64,000 nt of DNA from Auricularia sp. M13. Its lineage: Eukaryota > Basidiomycota > Agaricomycetes > Auriculariales > Auriculariaceae. The translations under genes were made by a program, and so were the position numbers. Positions 11,082-22,292 of this stretch are shown one piece after another. Numbering within the stretch: the stretch's first letter is position 1; every line of letters begins with the position of its first letter. The notes under the pieces were generated by a model. That model was not told the origin of the DNA. It made no database searches and saw only the letters and a list, made by a program, of their open reading frames with translations. The stretch spans positions 2,914,001 to 2,978,000 of the forward strand of contig CM073203.1 of the NCBI GenBank assembly GCA_037042915.1, written 5' to 3'.

Positions 11082-12476
11082 ATGCTTCACCTCACTCCGC
11101 ATGCGGTTCACCAGACGCCGGTCGAACTCTGGTCGCACATCCTGGACTTCCTACCTCTCCGCGACATCCTTTCTGCGAGCCAGGTATCCCATCGCTGGAG
11201 GGATGTTGCTTACGATAATCCCAACTTCTGGCGCACTATTCGCATCGACTCCCTTGCTCCAATGGCCAGGATGTGGGCCACGCGCCGGGTGCAGGCCGCC
11301 CGCCAGCGTCCATTCCAACTCATCATCGATATCAAAACTCCCACCACTGTTACTCCGGAGCTCATTCCTATGCTCGCATTCATTGCTGCCACCATTCCTC
11401 GCGTCACTGCCCTTGCGATCACGCTGCCCGTCGAATATGCGAGATTTCTTTGGGCTATGCTCAGATCCCCGGCACCTCGCCTAGAAAACCTCCAGCTTTC
11501 CCTGCGTAGCCCGGTCGATGGTCGTGCGCGCAGTCTACCACTCGTTCCTGTCGATATTTTCGCTGGGTCGGCTCTGGCGCTGCGGTGTTTGACGCTAAAG
11601 GAGATCGCACTGCCCGCAGACGGGGATATCCCGGCCTTCTCTTCGGCCACATTCCTCAGCCTTACCATGCGCCATGACGACTGGCTGAAGGGCTACAGCG
11701 AACGCTCCCCTTGGGAAACATGGCAGGACTTCCCCGACCAAGTTTTCTCTCTGCTCCCTCGCCTCGAGCGCCTGTCACTCTGGATTGGAGGTTGCCGCTA
11801 CGCGCGGTCGTTGCCTGAGCGTGCGCTTCACGGACTCGTGCGGCTCAAGATGCTGCAGGTCAACATGGGCCATGGTATGGAGACTATGCAGTTTCTCCGG
11901 AACATCCCTACGTCCCACATCCCCGAACTCCACATAACCTGTCCTGCCGATCACACCGTGCGGGATACAGCGGCTCATTTAGCCTCTGGACCGCCCTACT
12001 GCTTGTCCGTGCTTCCAACTCCAGGAAAAGGTTGTCTTCTGCTCGTGCTGTCGGCGCGCAATGAGCCATCGAAGCGCCGTTGCTATATTGAAAGCCTGTC
12101 CGACAAACCGCGGAATCTTCTCTTCCGACCCGCTGGCGACGACGATTCCTTCGGCACGAAGCTCTGGGGTCTTACGATTGCTTCGTCGCTCTGGCCTACA
12201 CTCGCTCAGCAGTTGCCCGCATACCCCGAGCTTGCCACGCTCGTCATCACCTTCGACGAAGCTAGGCTACCTCATGGCGGTCACTTGAAATCGACGCTGC
12301 GCCTATCTAGAATTGTCCTTCAGTCGGACAACTTCCTTCGCCTGGACGCCGGAGAGACGCTTGCGTTTTTGTCAGGTATCACAGCCGCGCGTGTTACGGT
12401 GGTCCTTAAGAACGTCATGGTCGAGGGTCAGAGGGAGATATTAACTAATCGCTTCACAATCGTGACGGCACTGTAG
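11082..12476 (+). CDS. F-box protein 2
   Basis: Single exon of 464 residues. The F-box is right at the N-terminus, residues about 9-50: TPVELWSHILDFLPLRDILS, SQVSHRWRDVAYDNPNFWR. About ten leucine-rich segments follow (RLENLQLSLR, RLERLSLWIG, RLKMLQVNM). Presumed substrate adaptor of an SCF ubiquitin ligase. It starts 580 bases from the divergent F-box protein 1, yet the two differ in sequence, intron content and F-box position, so they are not a recent duplicate pair. Confidence 0.85.
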   Translation: MLHLTPHAVHQTPVELWSHILDFLPLRDILSASQVSHRWRDVAYDNPNFWRTIRIDSLAPMARMWATRRVQAARQRPFQLIIDIKTPTTVTPELIPMLAFIAATIPRVTALAITLPVEYARFLWAMLRSPAPRLENLQLSLRSPVDGRARSLPLVPVDIFAGSALALRCLTLKEIALPADGDIPAFSSATFLSLTMRHDDWLKGYSERSPWETWQDFPDQVFSLLPRLERLSLWIGGCRYARSLPERALHGLVRLKMLQVNMGHGMETMQFLRNIPTSHIPELHITCPADHTVRDTAAHLASGPPYCLSVLPTPGKGCLLLVLSARNEPSKRRCYIESLSDKPRNLLFRPAGDDDSFGTKLWGLTIASSLWPTLAQQLPAYPELATLVITFDEARLPHGGHLKSTLRLSRIVLQSDNFLRLDAGETLAFLSGITAARVTVVLKNVMVEGQREILTNRFTIVTAL

Positions 12477-13350
12477 AGTGAGTAGGCCCACCGTTAACCC
12501 TGGGCGAAGTTAATGACTTAAAGTTTTAGATACAGTATATTTCATATTTTCGACGTACAGCTTGAGTTCGGCAATGCCAAAGTTGATCGTTAATCGTATG
12601 ATGGACTGCTACATAATCCTTTCAATTGCACTCTTTTTCTTTTTTCGTTTTTTCCCTTCATCGAGTCCGTCCGCTTGAACGGTTCAGCCAGTCTCACCGC
12701 TAGCCGCGTATTGCGTTAAAGTGGCGCGACTGGTGTGTACCGCCCTACTGTACATTGGACGCTGTGCTTACGTGAGGCGTCGCATATGACCTTCGGGAGT
12801 ACAGTGGATAGACCCTCAAGCATAACCAAGCTCGCGCGCACCAATAAGCAAGCACCGGCCTCGTCATTCGTGAAGCTACCGCGACGACCCTTGTGGGACC
12901 TAGCCTGTGCGGGCGCAGTGGCCCAAAGAGACGGGAATATGCTATTCTAGACGTGGCTGTGGCGGGACATGACGCATAACTGAATGTACGACCGCTGCCA
13001 CTACGTCGATGAACGTGAGAAGGCCCTTGTTATGTATGTGCTGTCAAAGCTTATGTCAAAAGTCTAACTGCTGCATGGCGTCAGATATTCGTGGGGTGTC
13101 ACCACTCAGGTGCAAACACCGAGAGCTAGAGGTGCTCTTCGGCGGTGGGTACCCCCGTGCAGAGATTGCTCGGCAGCAGTGCCAGTTGTGCGATTTGCAG
13201 TTGCGCATCCAATGCGCTGCTCTCGTGATCGTACCGTAATGTCCACTACTCCAGTTTCCTTGCGTCGCCTGACTCTCACGAGATCTTCCGATGGTGCCTC
13301 TGCAGGAGGATAAAGAGGGCGCAGCTGCGTCAGAGCCCAGTCGTGCAACA
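12477..13350. other. Intergenic upstream of the xylanase
   Basis: Includes a T/C-rich run near 12626-12655 (ctctttttcttttttcgttt). No gene recognised. Confidence 0.45.
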
Positions 13351-14721
13351 ATGAAGCTCTCACGTGCTACCTCTCTCGTCGTTTTCCCGGCGTCTGTCTT
13401 CGGTCTGCTTGACCAGAAGATCAAGGCGAAGGGCAGGGTCTACTTCGGCAGCGCGCTTGACCCCAACACCTTCAACGATCCGGCCGTGAGGCCTGTTGCA
13501 ATTTCGGGCGACTTCGGCGCCTTTAGTACGTCGAGTGTCGTTTACCAACCTTGCGCTGGTGCTGATGTGAGCCTGGAGCACCTGAGAACAGCGGAAAATG
13601 GGATGCAACGGAGCGTAAGCGGAAGGACAGATTTACAGCTACTACGCTCTGCAATTAACGCGCACGTTAGCTGCTCGCGGACAGTTTAACTTCACCAACC
13701 TGGACGCGCTGGTCAACTTCGCGACGAGTAACGGGAAAATAGTCCGTGGCCACACCCTTGGTGAGCGGAATGAGCATATCTTGGCGATAACCGCGCTGAC
13801 AAGTGTTGGAGTCTGGCACTCTCAGTTGCCAGCGTGGGTGCAAGCCATCGGCGATGCGAATACACTCACCTCGGTGATTCAAAATCATGTGACCACAGAG
13901 GTCAGCCGGTACAGGGGCAGGATATTCGCCTGGGTGTGTGGATACTACGATTATGCCCAGAATGATCGCTCACCAAGAGTTTTCAGGACGTCGTCAACGA
14001 AGTATTCAACGACAACGGTACCTTCCGCAACTCTGTCTTCTTCAATGTGAGCATCGTTGCGCTGCAGAGAGAGACACGTACTGACGGAGTGAGTATACAG
14101 CTACTCGGAGAGAGCTTCATCGATATCGCGTTCCGTGCTGCACGCGCGGCCGATCCTGGAGCCAAGCTGTATATCAACGACTTCAACCTCGACGGTCCTG
14201 GTCCGAAGATCGATGCGCTCATCGCCCTCGTCGGACGCCTCAAGTCCCGAGGCGTCCCTATCGATGGAATTGGCAGCCAGTCGCATCTGATTCTCGGGCA
14301 AGTCGGAGGCGTTGCGGGACAGTTGCCGCGTCTTGCGGCGACCGGGCTGCAGGTTGCTCTGACTGAACTGGATATTCGGTGCGCATGAGCTTGGGACGGT
14401 CTAGGTATAGCGATTGCTGACGCGAAATACCCGTAGCATTCAGTCGCCCGTGACCACGCAGAAGTTGCAGCAGCAGCAGAACGACTTCAACACGGTCGCA
14501 AGGGCCTGCATTGCGGTCCCGAACTGTGTGGGTATCACTGTATGGGGTATCAGCGACAAGGTCAGAGCATAGGATCACGACCGTACCGCGTCCATAAGCT
14601 GACAATCCTGCAGAATTCTTTCGTCGACAGCACATTCCCTGGGTTCACGCAGCCGTTACTCTTCGACCGAAACCTGCAAAAGAAGCCAGCATACAGCGGA
14701 GTTGACGCAGCCCTGTCTTGA
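13351..14721 (+). CDS. GH10 endo-1,4-beta-xylanase
   Basis: Eight exons (13351-13525, 13579-13614, 13671-13760, 13812-13933, 13987-14046, 14101-14378, 14437-14560, 14614-14721) encode about 330 residues. Seven introns of 51-58 bases were placed by matching the family pattern. Splicing restores [47 protein letters not shown] (acid/base Glu about 146) and VALTELDIR (nucleophile Glu about 250), then ITVWGISDK and a C-terminal helix. It hydrolyses internal bonds of xylan outside the cell. The N-terminus is leader-like but short, with no cellulose-binding domain. The second exon is only 36 bases. Confidence 0.93.
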
Positions 14722-15940
14722 TGTAGCGTACTGTAGCATATCGTTTGAACACGCATGATTATCCGCGGGTACCTGGATTCTGGGCACTCCAGCCAATGTC
14801 AACCAGGCATAACTGAATAGTCGAGCAAGGGAAATGGAGTTTATACGTGCGGATGGCGTGAGTCTGCAGTCCATATGCATGAAAGCTGAGAAACAGGGAT
14901 ATAAATGGCTGCAAGAGCGCGAAGAACGAAAGTAGTCTGCATCCGGCCGCGGACTTTGAATGGATCGTTGTTCTCGTCACAGAAACAAACACAATATTTC
15001 AGCCGACGGGTCTCCCCAGTGACGTATACTAACGCGTATGTGTAGATGTGAGTTTTATTTCTGGTTGTCATTGCTGGGATTCTGTCGACGCCGGGCTCAG
15101 ACGGGTGGGTGGCATGATCCAGGCTGTCTAAAAATCAATCTATGCGGTAGGTTGTGAATGTTGGTGCTGTTGGAGTCTAGTACCCGCACACCATGTATAC
15201 TGTACTAGCAATTAACACGTCGTCCGGATTTGAGGGCCCTGATTTCGCAGGTCATTGCTGCAAGTCGACCTCCTGTGTCGGCTATGCATTCACGTAGCCG
15301 CAATCGTTACCCAGAAGCGCCAGAGAGCGTTATGTGGCGGCGTACGGGCGTTACAGCAAGTAGCAAGGCAGTAAAGCAGAGCAAGAGCGAGAGTCGAGCG
15401 AAGGTGACTCGGAGATACGTGTACGGGACATATCCATACAGCAGTGGCGACACGGGGTAATCTTCTGGAGTAAAGCGCTGTCCTAGCACGCGACACGAGA
15501 AGCGCGGAGCGCTCGACGCCTTGACGGGCCTCTGAAACGAAAAGCCACTCGATTTGCCGACAAATTGCCAGTTCTAGCGCGAGGTCGCAGCAGATTCAAG
15601 GCCATAATTGCATTATTCGCATGAAGGAAGATGATTCGGCGAATCTTCGGGCAGGGCAGTCGGCAAGTGGGCGGAGTTTCTGTATGGGCGCTTAAAAACT
15701 TCCGTCCCAACCCAACTCGATGCGACATCCTTCACGGCTCAGTCGTGTCACGGTTACAATGTACATGGTGGTTGCTTTCATTTAGCTGGGGAAGAGAGCA
15801 ATGTCGCTGCTGAGTCAGCAACTTTACTTTACGTACACCGTCCTCGCTCTAGGCAACGGATCTTGGTGCCCGTTACGGATCTTATCCAGATACCTTGCTC
15901 CCTATTTCTTGCTACTGGGTGCCGCCCCGCTGTATTCAGG
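14722..15940. other. Intergenic between xylanase and F-box protein 3
   Basis: No supported gene. Scattered short frames on both strands only; the last 80 bases are in frame with F-box protein 3 and could extend its N-terminus. Confidence 0.45.
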
Positions 15941-17302
15941 ATGGCGACGGGGCCTGTATGCGACCTGGTGCCCGACGAGCTTCTGCTCTGTGCTCTGGAT
16001 TATTTGGAGCTTCCTGAACTGCTTGGCCTCATGCTTGTCTCGAAACGCTGGCGCTTGCTCGCCATTGAACACCCGAAATACTGGCAGGACCTCTCGCTAC
16101 CGCTCAGCAACAGCAAAACGCGCTACTGCCGCGACATTGCGCTCTTCCGCGTACGACTATCCAGGTCGAAGTCGCGCCGTGTCACGGTCAGCTTCCACGT
16201 CATCCCATCCGTGCCTTCTGCGCACGCGCTCCTCGGCGACCTTCCAAGGCACCTCCCTCACATCGAGAGTCTGGACATTACCGCTAGTGCCGACTTTGCT
16301 GAACCACTCTTCGATGCCCTGCACCACCCCGCGCCCATCTTGCGGTACTTCAAGGTCTTTCTCCGACCGTCCACTACAGGATTCGCGTATCCCGTTGAAA
16401 CGCTGCGCCACGACATCTTCGACTCTTCAGCACCTGCTTTGGAAAGGGCCTCGTTCTTTAACCTGTGCCTGCCCAACAAGTTCGCGCCGGGTCTCGCAGC
16501 GGTCAAGGATTTGGAACTGGGATGTAGCTGGCTCTGGACGAGCATGATGACGCCGACCTTCTTTGAATGCCTCCCTCGTCTGCGCAACTTCACGTTAACG
16601 GGAGACATCATCATCGCTACACCGCCGGAGGGATGGGAAACCAACACCTGGGAGAGCTTGGACTCGCTGGTGTTCAATGACACACCGATCTCGCACATTT
16701 GGTACGGCTTTAATCTGCCCATTACGAACTTGCGCGAGCTCTCAGTGCTCCATGGCGACGCGGTCAGCATCGTCACGGTCGCGGACCAGCTGCACGGCCC
16801 GCTGCAGGTCTCACTTGCGTTCCTTCCGGAGGGCGAAGAAGTCGACCTGACCATGCGCGCCGGCGATGGCGCCGTGCGCAGGGTATCCGCCTCGTTGACT
16901 CACGACGTCGACGACCACGTCCAGAGCGAGATAGCGAACCTTGCAGGCCGCATCACGTCGCTCAGCATCGCGCTGCAGGCGTGGCTACTTCTCGACGGGG
17001 CGCTATCCTCGATGCCTCATCTGACTGACATGCAGCTCAGTCTCGCCTCCGACGTGGAGAACGAGCTGTCACACACTGGTCCGAAACCGCAGGCCATCGT
17101 CTCCTGTCCGTCGTTGCGTCGCCTCACACTCGCTGCGCCATCCGGATCTTTGGCTACGGCAGAGTTGAAGGTTATCGCTGCGTTTGTGTCCGCCCATCTC
17201 GTGGATTCACCGTTGCCACTCTCTCTTTGCCTCATCAACATCGCACCCAAAGGACAAGCGCAGGACTTCTCGGACACTTTCGAACTCGCTTCTACATGTT
17301 GA
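15941..17302 (+). CDS. F-box protein 3
   Basis: Single exon; from the ATG at 15941 the product is 453 residues, and an in-frame ATG at 15863 would add 26. I prefer 15941 because the F-box then starts at about residue 9, as in the other genes here: LVPDELLLCALDYLELPELL, SKRWRLLAIEHPKYWQDL. Leucine-rich segments follow to the end. The closest relative in the window is the gene at 24029, which shares the layout VPDEL..DYL.L..LL at the same place and a matching C-terminal end (AFVSAHLVDSPLPLSLCLINIA against EFVAARFRGAPLPVLLCLAHIA). The two are probably duplicates 8 kb apart. Confidence 0.85.
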   Translation: MATGPVCDLVPDELLLCALDYLELPELLGLMLVSKRWRLLAIEHPKYWQDLSLPLSNSKTRYCRDIALFRVRLSRSKSRRVTVSFHVIPSVPSAHALLGDLPRHLPHIESLDITASADFAEPLFDALHHPAPILRYFKVFLRPSTTGFAYPVETLRHDIFDSSAPALERASFFNLCLPNKFAPGLAAVKDLELGCSWLWTSMMTPTFFECLPRLRNFTLTGDIIIATPPEGWETNTWESLDSLVFNDTPISHIWYGFNLPITNLRELSVLHGDAVSIVTVADQLHGPLQVSLAFLPEGEEVDLTMRAGDGAVRRVSASLTHDVDDHVQSEIANLAGRITSLSIALQAWLLLDGALSSMPHLTDMQLSLASDVENELSHTGPKPQAIVSCPSLRRLTLAAPSGSLATAELKVIAAFVSAHLVDSPLPLSLCLINIAPKGQAQDFSDTFELASTC

Positions 17303-18678
17303 CGCTGGACGACGCTTACATAAATATTATAATAATAAACGGGAACTGGCGTTATAGGCGTATATTGGTTGCTGAAGATTCGCGCGCAGTAGACGTCCTG
17401 GCTCTCGTGGTACCTTCGTCATACCCGTTTTGGCGGATATAATATGCGCGACGACGGATGGCTTCTAGCTGCGCCAGAAGCATCGGGCGGCGTTCGCAAT
17501 CTGCGCACGGTTTGGGATAGCTGTGGCCGTGTCGGACGGTCTCGCGCGTCTTGGGCTGTAATAGCATGTCGATTGAGCGGTATGAGGAAATGTGGCTCGC
17601 AGCTGCGTACTTTGATGCATTCGATCTTCGAACAGGATATGTCGTGGAGTATGCTCGTCGCACAATTGGTTTTGCCGCAGTCGAAGGAGGCTGGTTTGTC
17701 GTGTAACACATGCTGTGGTGGTGCGATGAGCTTCGAGTGTGGCACTGCCGACGAGGTAGGACTGACTCCGCAGGAGCCCGTTGTCATATCCCTGCACATC
17801 GTGAGTACATTTGGCTCTCAGATTGAGTGCAGTAGCTGACCATACGAGGCTGCACATGATAGTATAAGGCGGATGAGAGGGAAGGAGGGTAGCACTGGAG
17901 TGTTCTTCGTCGCTGAATGATACAGGTTCACAGTTCACCCCCGCCAGTGCCGCGAGTGCGTTACGTTTACAGTGGTGAGCTCAGGTGGGCTCTTCTGGCT
18001 GGGATGTGGTAGGTAGGGAGGAAAGTGGTAACTAATAAAGTTACGCGCTTTGCTGAGGCTGACGTCGTGATCCGAACACTCACATTGTGGTACGTACTCC
18101 AACTCGCCGCACCTGTCCGACTTGCCGCCCCCGCAAGTTTGAGTTTGGGAGAAAGGATGTGCGTTGGAGACCTCGTTCAGGCTGTACGACCCGGGGAACC
18201 CGGGACACGCACAGGTTTCAACGGTCAAGTGACTCATTCACTGCTCCCTGGCACTGGCGGCTCGCTTCTTCCTAATGGGGTATCGAATCTGGCATGACAT
18301 GTTTTGACTTCCCCATCTAGGCGCGGCCTGTATGCAACCGAGCCGACGACGTTCATATCAACGACGACGGTCTTCACGTGAAGGCCCAAGTTGACGCGGG
18401 CTTCCGACTCGGAGTCAGTATGCTTGCACAAGCGTCTCAAAAGCACTGTTTCCCTTGAGGGGTTTTAACTCTACAGTACGATAGGATTGTTTGCTCCGCG
18501 TCTACGCCGCTTAATCAAGGTTCGCATGCCTGTCACCTGCGCGCGCGCGCCTGTCACTTTGGGCGCAATGATGCGCATCAGGCGGGAGTTCCACAGCTTC
18601 GCAGGTGCGTATAAACCCACGGAGTAGTCGTCTCAACTGCAGCTCTGAAAGGTCTGTTCCCTTCAGGCTGTAGCGGAA
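17303..18678. other. Intergenic with a possible cysteine-rich fragment
   Basis: No gene I can support. On the minus strand about 18080-18237 reads ETCACPGFPGSYS and then TCGGGKSDRCGELEYVPQCE, five to six closely spaced cysteines suggesting a small secreted protein or its relic, but without start, leader or clear exon ends. Confidence 0.3.
18610..18615 (+). promoter_or_regulatory. TATA box of CFEM-like gene 1
   Basis: TATAAA 64 bases before the start codon at 18679, at a normal distance for a fungal core promoter. Confidence 0.45.
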
Positions 18679-19283
18679 ATGCGTCTGGACCTCGCCCTCA
18701 TCACTCTCACCCTCACGCTCGCCGCATCTGCACAGACGGTGGCAAACCCGCTTGCGGGGCTTCTTTATGCGCGCCAGTCCGACTCAGCGGACACGTCGAC
18801 GGATGCGTGCGTCGGCGCGTGCGAGCAGCAGATCGTGAGCCAGAAGGAGTCCACAGTGCAGAAGTGCGCTGAGAAAGCAAATAGCGATATGTGAGTGCTC
18901 GATCTGCCAGTGTTGCTATAGAGTACCTCCGATCGCAAAGTCTCTACCCAACTGACGGCGTTCTACTTCGTCCCGCAGAAATGCGCTTCAAAAATGCTTC
19001 TGCCAGACGGGCGTGTACGATGCGAGCGCGGGGTGCATTCAGAAGTGCTTCCCGGACGGCAGCGGCGACGAGGCGGAGGCGGCGATCAAGCAGCAATGTG
19101 GTACGCTCTCAACGTTCTACTCTCCACCAGTCCTCAGCGTTTTTTCTTATGATCGTGCGTCTCCGTATAGCTGAGCTCGGAGTGACCACCGGCTCGGGAT
19201 CGGGCAACGGCGCCTCTGAGAGGGTCCGTGCGTCCAGCGCACTGGCGATGATGGTGGGCGCCGTGGCTGTCGCTGTAGTCTGA
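18679..19283 (+). CDS. CFEM-like 8-cysteine, GPI-anchor-type secreted protein 1
   Basis: Three exons (18679-18890, 18979-19100, 19171-19283) encode 148 residues. Parts in order: signal peptide (LALITLTLTLAASAQ), an eight-cysteine domain with spacing C-x3-C-x14-C-x13-C-F-C-x10-C-x3-C-x16-C, a Gly/Ser-rich link and a hydrophobic end (AMMVGAVAVAVV) expected to direct a GPI anchor. The C-x-C and final C-x3-C fit the CFEM pattern of fungal surface proteins, some of which bind haem or act at the host surface; that function is inference only. The central exon is exactly 122 bases, as in three other genes of this window. A second copy follows 460 bases downstream. Confidence 0.78.
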
Positions 19284-19745
19284 AATGCGGGGGCACGAGA
19301 TCATGATGTACGAGTACTACTGGTTTCTTCGGTGTCGGTGATTGATGTGTGTACAGATATGTAGTCTAAGGTTTGACGGGAAATGGAATGTTAGCCTGGG
19401 CGCTTCCTGTGGAATCTGCTACCGATTCGGGCGACGGCGCGAGGTCGACTGAGCTCGGGACTCGTCCAGTCAGTTGGCCCGGTTGATGTTGCTCCACGGG
19501 GCTTGAGCGAAGGAGAGAGAGCGAATGTTGCTGGTCGCCCCCGTGAGATTAGACGCACTGGACATCACCTGGAAGCCGTCTTTGACACAATGGCAATTGG
19601 CAATGGAGACGCCGATCTGCCAGTGGCAAGTGCTACTAGATGGGCGTGCATAGGGAACGACTAGTGCAGGGCCAGCGGGCACTTAAAGACGCTGTATCAG
19701 CAGCTTGTAGGCAGCCGTCCCAGTGTGATCCCAACCACAGCAAAA

Positions 19746-20362
19746 ATGCGTCTCATACCGACAGTGCTCGCTCTCACCCTCATGACCCTTACCTCCTCCG
19801 AATCTGCCTACGCGTCCGACCCGCTGGCAGGGCTTCTCATCCGCCGCCAACTCCCAGGCGCGCCGGGCTCAGACGAATCGTCGTGCGCTGCGACATGCGA
19901 GAAGCAGCTTGCGAGCCAGCAGGACCCTGCGATTGAGAAATGCGGGCAGCAGGCCAGCGACGACCCGTGAGTACCATGGGCAGTTCGTACTGGCTGCTTA
20001 CAGTAATGTTCTGCAGGACGGCGCTGCAGAAGTGTTTCTGCCAGGCGGGGATATACGCTGCGACTGCGGCCTGCATCGATAAGTGCTTCCAGAACGGCAC
20101 CGGGCACGATGCGGAGGAGGCTATTAAGCAGCGGTGTGGTACGTACGCTCTGATCTGAGACAGTCCTACCTACGTATGCTGTCTCTCATGATTTATTTAT
20201 CTAGCGGACCTCGGGGTTGGTACTGGCTCTGGCACTGGAAAAGCGGACGACACGACCGGTTCTAACGCGGGCAACGGAGATAACGGCGCTTCTGGCGGGG
20301 CGAGGCTTGGAGTCTATGCGACGCTGGCCTTGGTGGGCGTCGTCGTAGTTACCTTGATATGA
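19746..20362 (+). CDS. CFEM-like 8-cysteine, GPI-anchor-type secreted protein 2
   Basis: Tandem paralogue of the preceding gene: exons 19746-19966, 20017-20138 (122 bases) and 20205-20362, 166 residues. Signal peptide from MRLIPTVLALTLMTL. Cysteine spacing is identical to copy 1 (3, 14, 13, 1, 10, 3, 16), and both contain LQKCFCQ and AIKQ-x-C. The tail is longer, a Gly/Asn/Asp-rich linker before ATLALVGVVVVTLI, which looks like a GPI signal. I start at 19746 rather than an upstream in-frame ATG because the leader then begins MRL as in copy 1. Confidence 0.78.
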
Positions 20363-20969
20363 GAAAAGAGAACGCCGCTCTTCCCCAATAGAATGAACCG
20401 CGGTTTATTTAAATCAAAGGTCCTCGTAATGGTGCATGTAGGGCGTACTAGAAGGTACCGGGCGTCTGAACCAGAACTGCAAGCGACTGTACCCAGGTGC
20501 CACCGCTGTTCAGGGAGTGTTTGACCTCCCGATTAGAGTACAACGCCGGGCCATCACAGAGATTCGAAGATTTGCATCTGAGGGTGTAGTGCCATGGATG
20601 GCCCGGGGAGCAGTGGAGGAAGCTGTAGATACCGGCGATGCCTCTTGCAGCCTTTTAATGGGCGCCCAGTGCATCGGAGGAGGTGTCCACGTCAACCCTC
20701 TACGAGCGCATCAAGGGACGTATTGGTTCCTGCAGTTGAACCCTCTGAGCGTGAGATGTGGCGTTTCCATGTCCATCCCGCTCAACAACAAATAACACCA
20801 GTGCATCGCGAATGACCCAAAGCAAGAGCGCGTGCTGATATGAATGCATTCATCCTTATATTGTACAGTACTACGCCAAAGAAAGAAAAAAAAGAATAAA
20901 TAACAGTCGCCAACACTAAGGGGCGCACTTGCTCACCAGAGAGACAGAAACACACTGCCCAAGTTTAAG
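20363..20969. other. Intergenic between CFEM-like 2 and lactonase 1
   Basis: Ends of two convergent genes. A frame on the plus strand (20517-20795) looks random. An A-rich run near 20880-20900 may belong to the 3' processing region. Confidence 0.45.
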
Positions 20970-22292
20970 TTAGAGCCAAAGCACGCTCCCGACCTCCTTG
21001 AGATCCAGCGCAAGGCCGGTATCCCGCAACTCGCCCCCGCCGCCGGCAACGCGCTCCCAGATCTTGACGCCGCCGCCCTCGACGCCGGCGAGCGCGACGT
21101 AGCGGTTGTCGGGCGAGAAGGCGATGCCGCGCAGGTGCTTCACGCCTTGTCCGGGAATCAGCAAGTGGACATTGAAACGAGGGAAGGGCAGCAAAGCGTA
21201 CCGGTGTGGATGCGCCGGACGAGCTTGAAGTCTGGATGTGGGGAGAACACGGCGATACTGTCGTCGCAGGTCGATAAGGCGAATGAGGGAAGGAGGGCGA
21301 GTAGAGCGTACCTGTCGCCCTTGCTATCGGGCTCGTTGCGGTTCGTCACGTAGATGAACCCGTCGTTATCGAGCAGAATTTCGGCGGCGAGCTGGGGGTC
21401 CTGCGGAGCCTTCGGCTGTGCGCGCGGTGGGTCTGCGGGTGGGGCGCTGTTCGGGTCGGCGTAGACGATTTCTGTTGGGAGGAGCGGGGCCCGAGCTGTA
21501 TTGGATGTTGAGTCGCCGAGGGTGGATAAAGTGCCGAGATGCTCTTGCGATGGCCAGGTGTGTGCGGCGAGTTGGTTCGAGAGCTCGAGGACGGTGTACA
21601 GCACGCCATCTGGAGAAAATTTGAATATAAATCAGTATAAAAAATCGGGTTCTATGGGATAATTACGCACCATGCACAAGCGCATGCCTTGGCCCACTGC
21701 CCCTAGGAAACTCCAGCGCGCCGACGACCTCCCACACGCCGTCGCTGGCGCTCTTGGCGAGCCGCCACACTTTATCGCTGCCGAGGTCGGGCACGAGCAC
21801 GTCGTTGCCAACGACGAGCACCTGGTGCGGGTGCGCGCACTCCTGGCGGTCGGGCACGATCTTGCCCGGCTCGTGCGGTGCGGGCGGCGTATAAAGGAAT
21901 TCAACCTTCTGCAGCAGCCGGTCCGCCAGGTACGGCGCGTCGGGCAGCACGCGCAGCACGCCGACGCCGCCCGCGCTGTAGTTGGCGACGAACAGCTCGG
22001 CGCCGTCAGGTGCGAGCGCCAGGTGGGTCGGGTGCTGCCCGCCGCTGGGCACTGCGCCGAGGACCTCGGGTTTGTCGGCGCCGAGGCGGAGGACGCGCAC
22101 GACGCCGCCGTCGAGCTCGCCCGTCGCGAAGTAGATGCCTTTGGCGCTGGGGTGCGCGACGAGCCATGTTGCGCGCTCGGCCGCGAGGGAGGCGTCGGCC
22201 GACAGACGCGACGCGGCGGGGTCGAAGGAGGCGATGTGGACGGTGCTGTTCGGGCCGCCGAGCGCGATGCGGTACGTCTTGCTCGCGCTCAT
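20970..22292 (-). CDS. Lactonase of the 7-bladed beta-propeller family, copy 1
   Basis: Four exons read on the minus strand: 21671-22292, 21312-21609, 21202-21257 and 20970-21145; 383 residues. It resembles the lactonase/6-phosphogluconolactonase-like family that includes fungal carboxy-cis,cis-muconate cyclase. Shared motifs are HPTHLALAPDGAELFVANY, HPHQVLVVGNDVLVPDLGSDKVWRL, FPRGSGPRHA and RGIAFSPDNRYVALAGVEGGGVKIW. These soluble propellers open or close small lactones; which one is not readable here. Splicing restores propeller strands at each junction (HALVHDGVLY, KGDSIAVFSP, HTGGVKHLRG), all of which agree with copy 2 at 39180-40548. Confidence 0.85.

Noticed and set aside
13056-13424. 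Minus-strand frame overlapping the start of the xylanase
   Set aside because: It overlaps a well-supported GH10 exon and has no recognisable feature.
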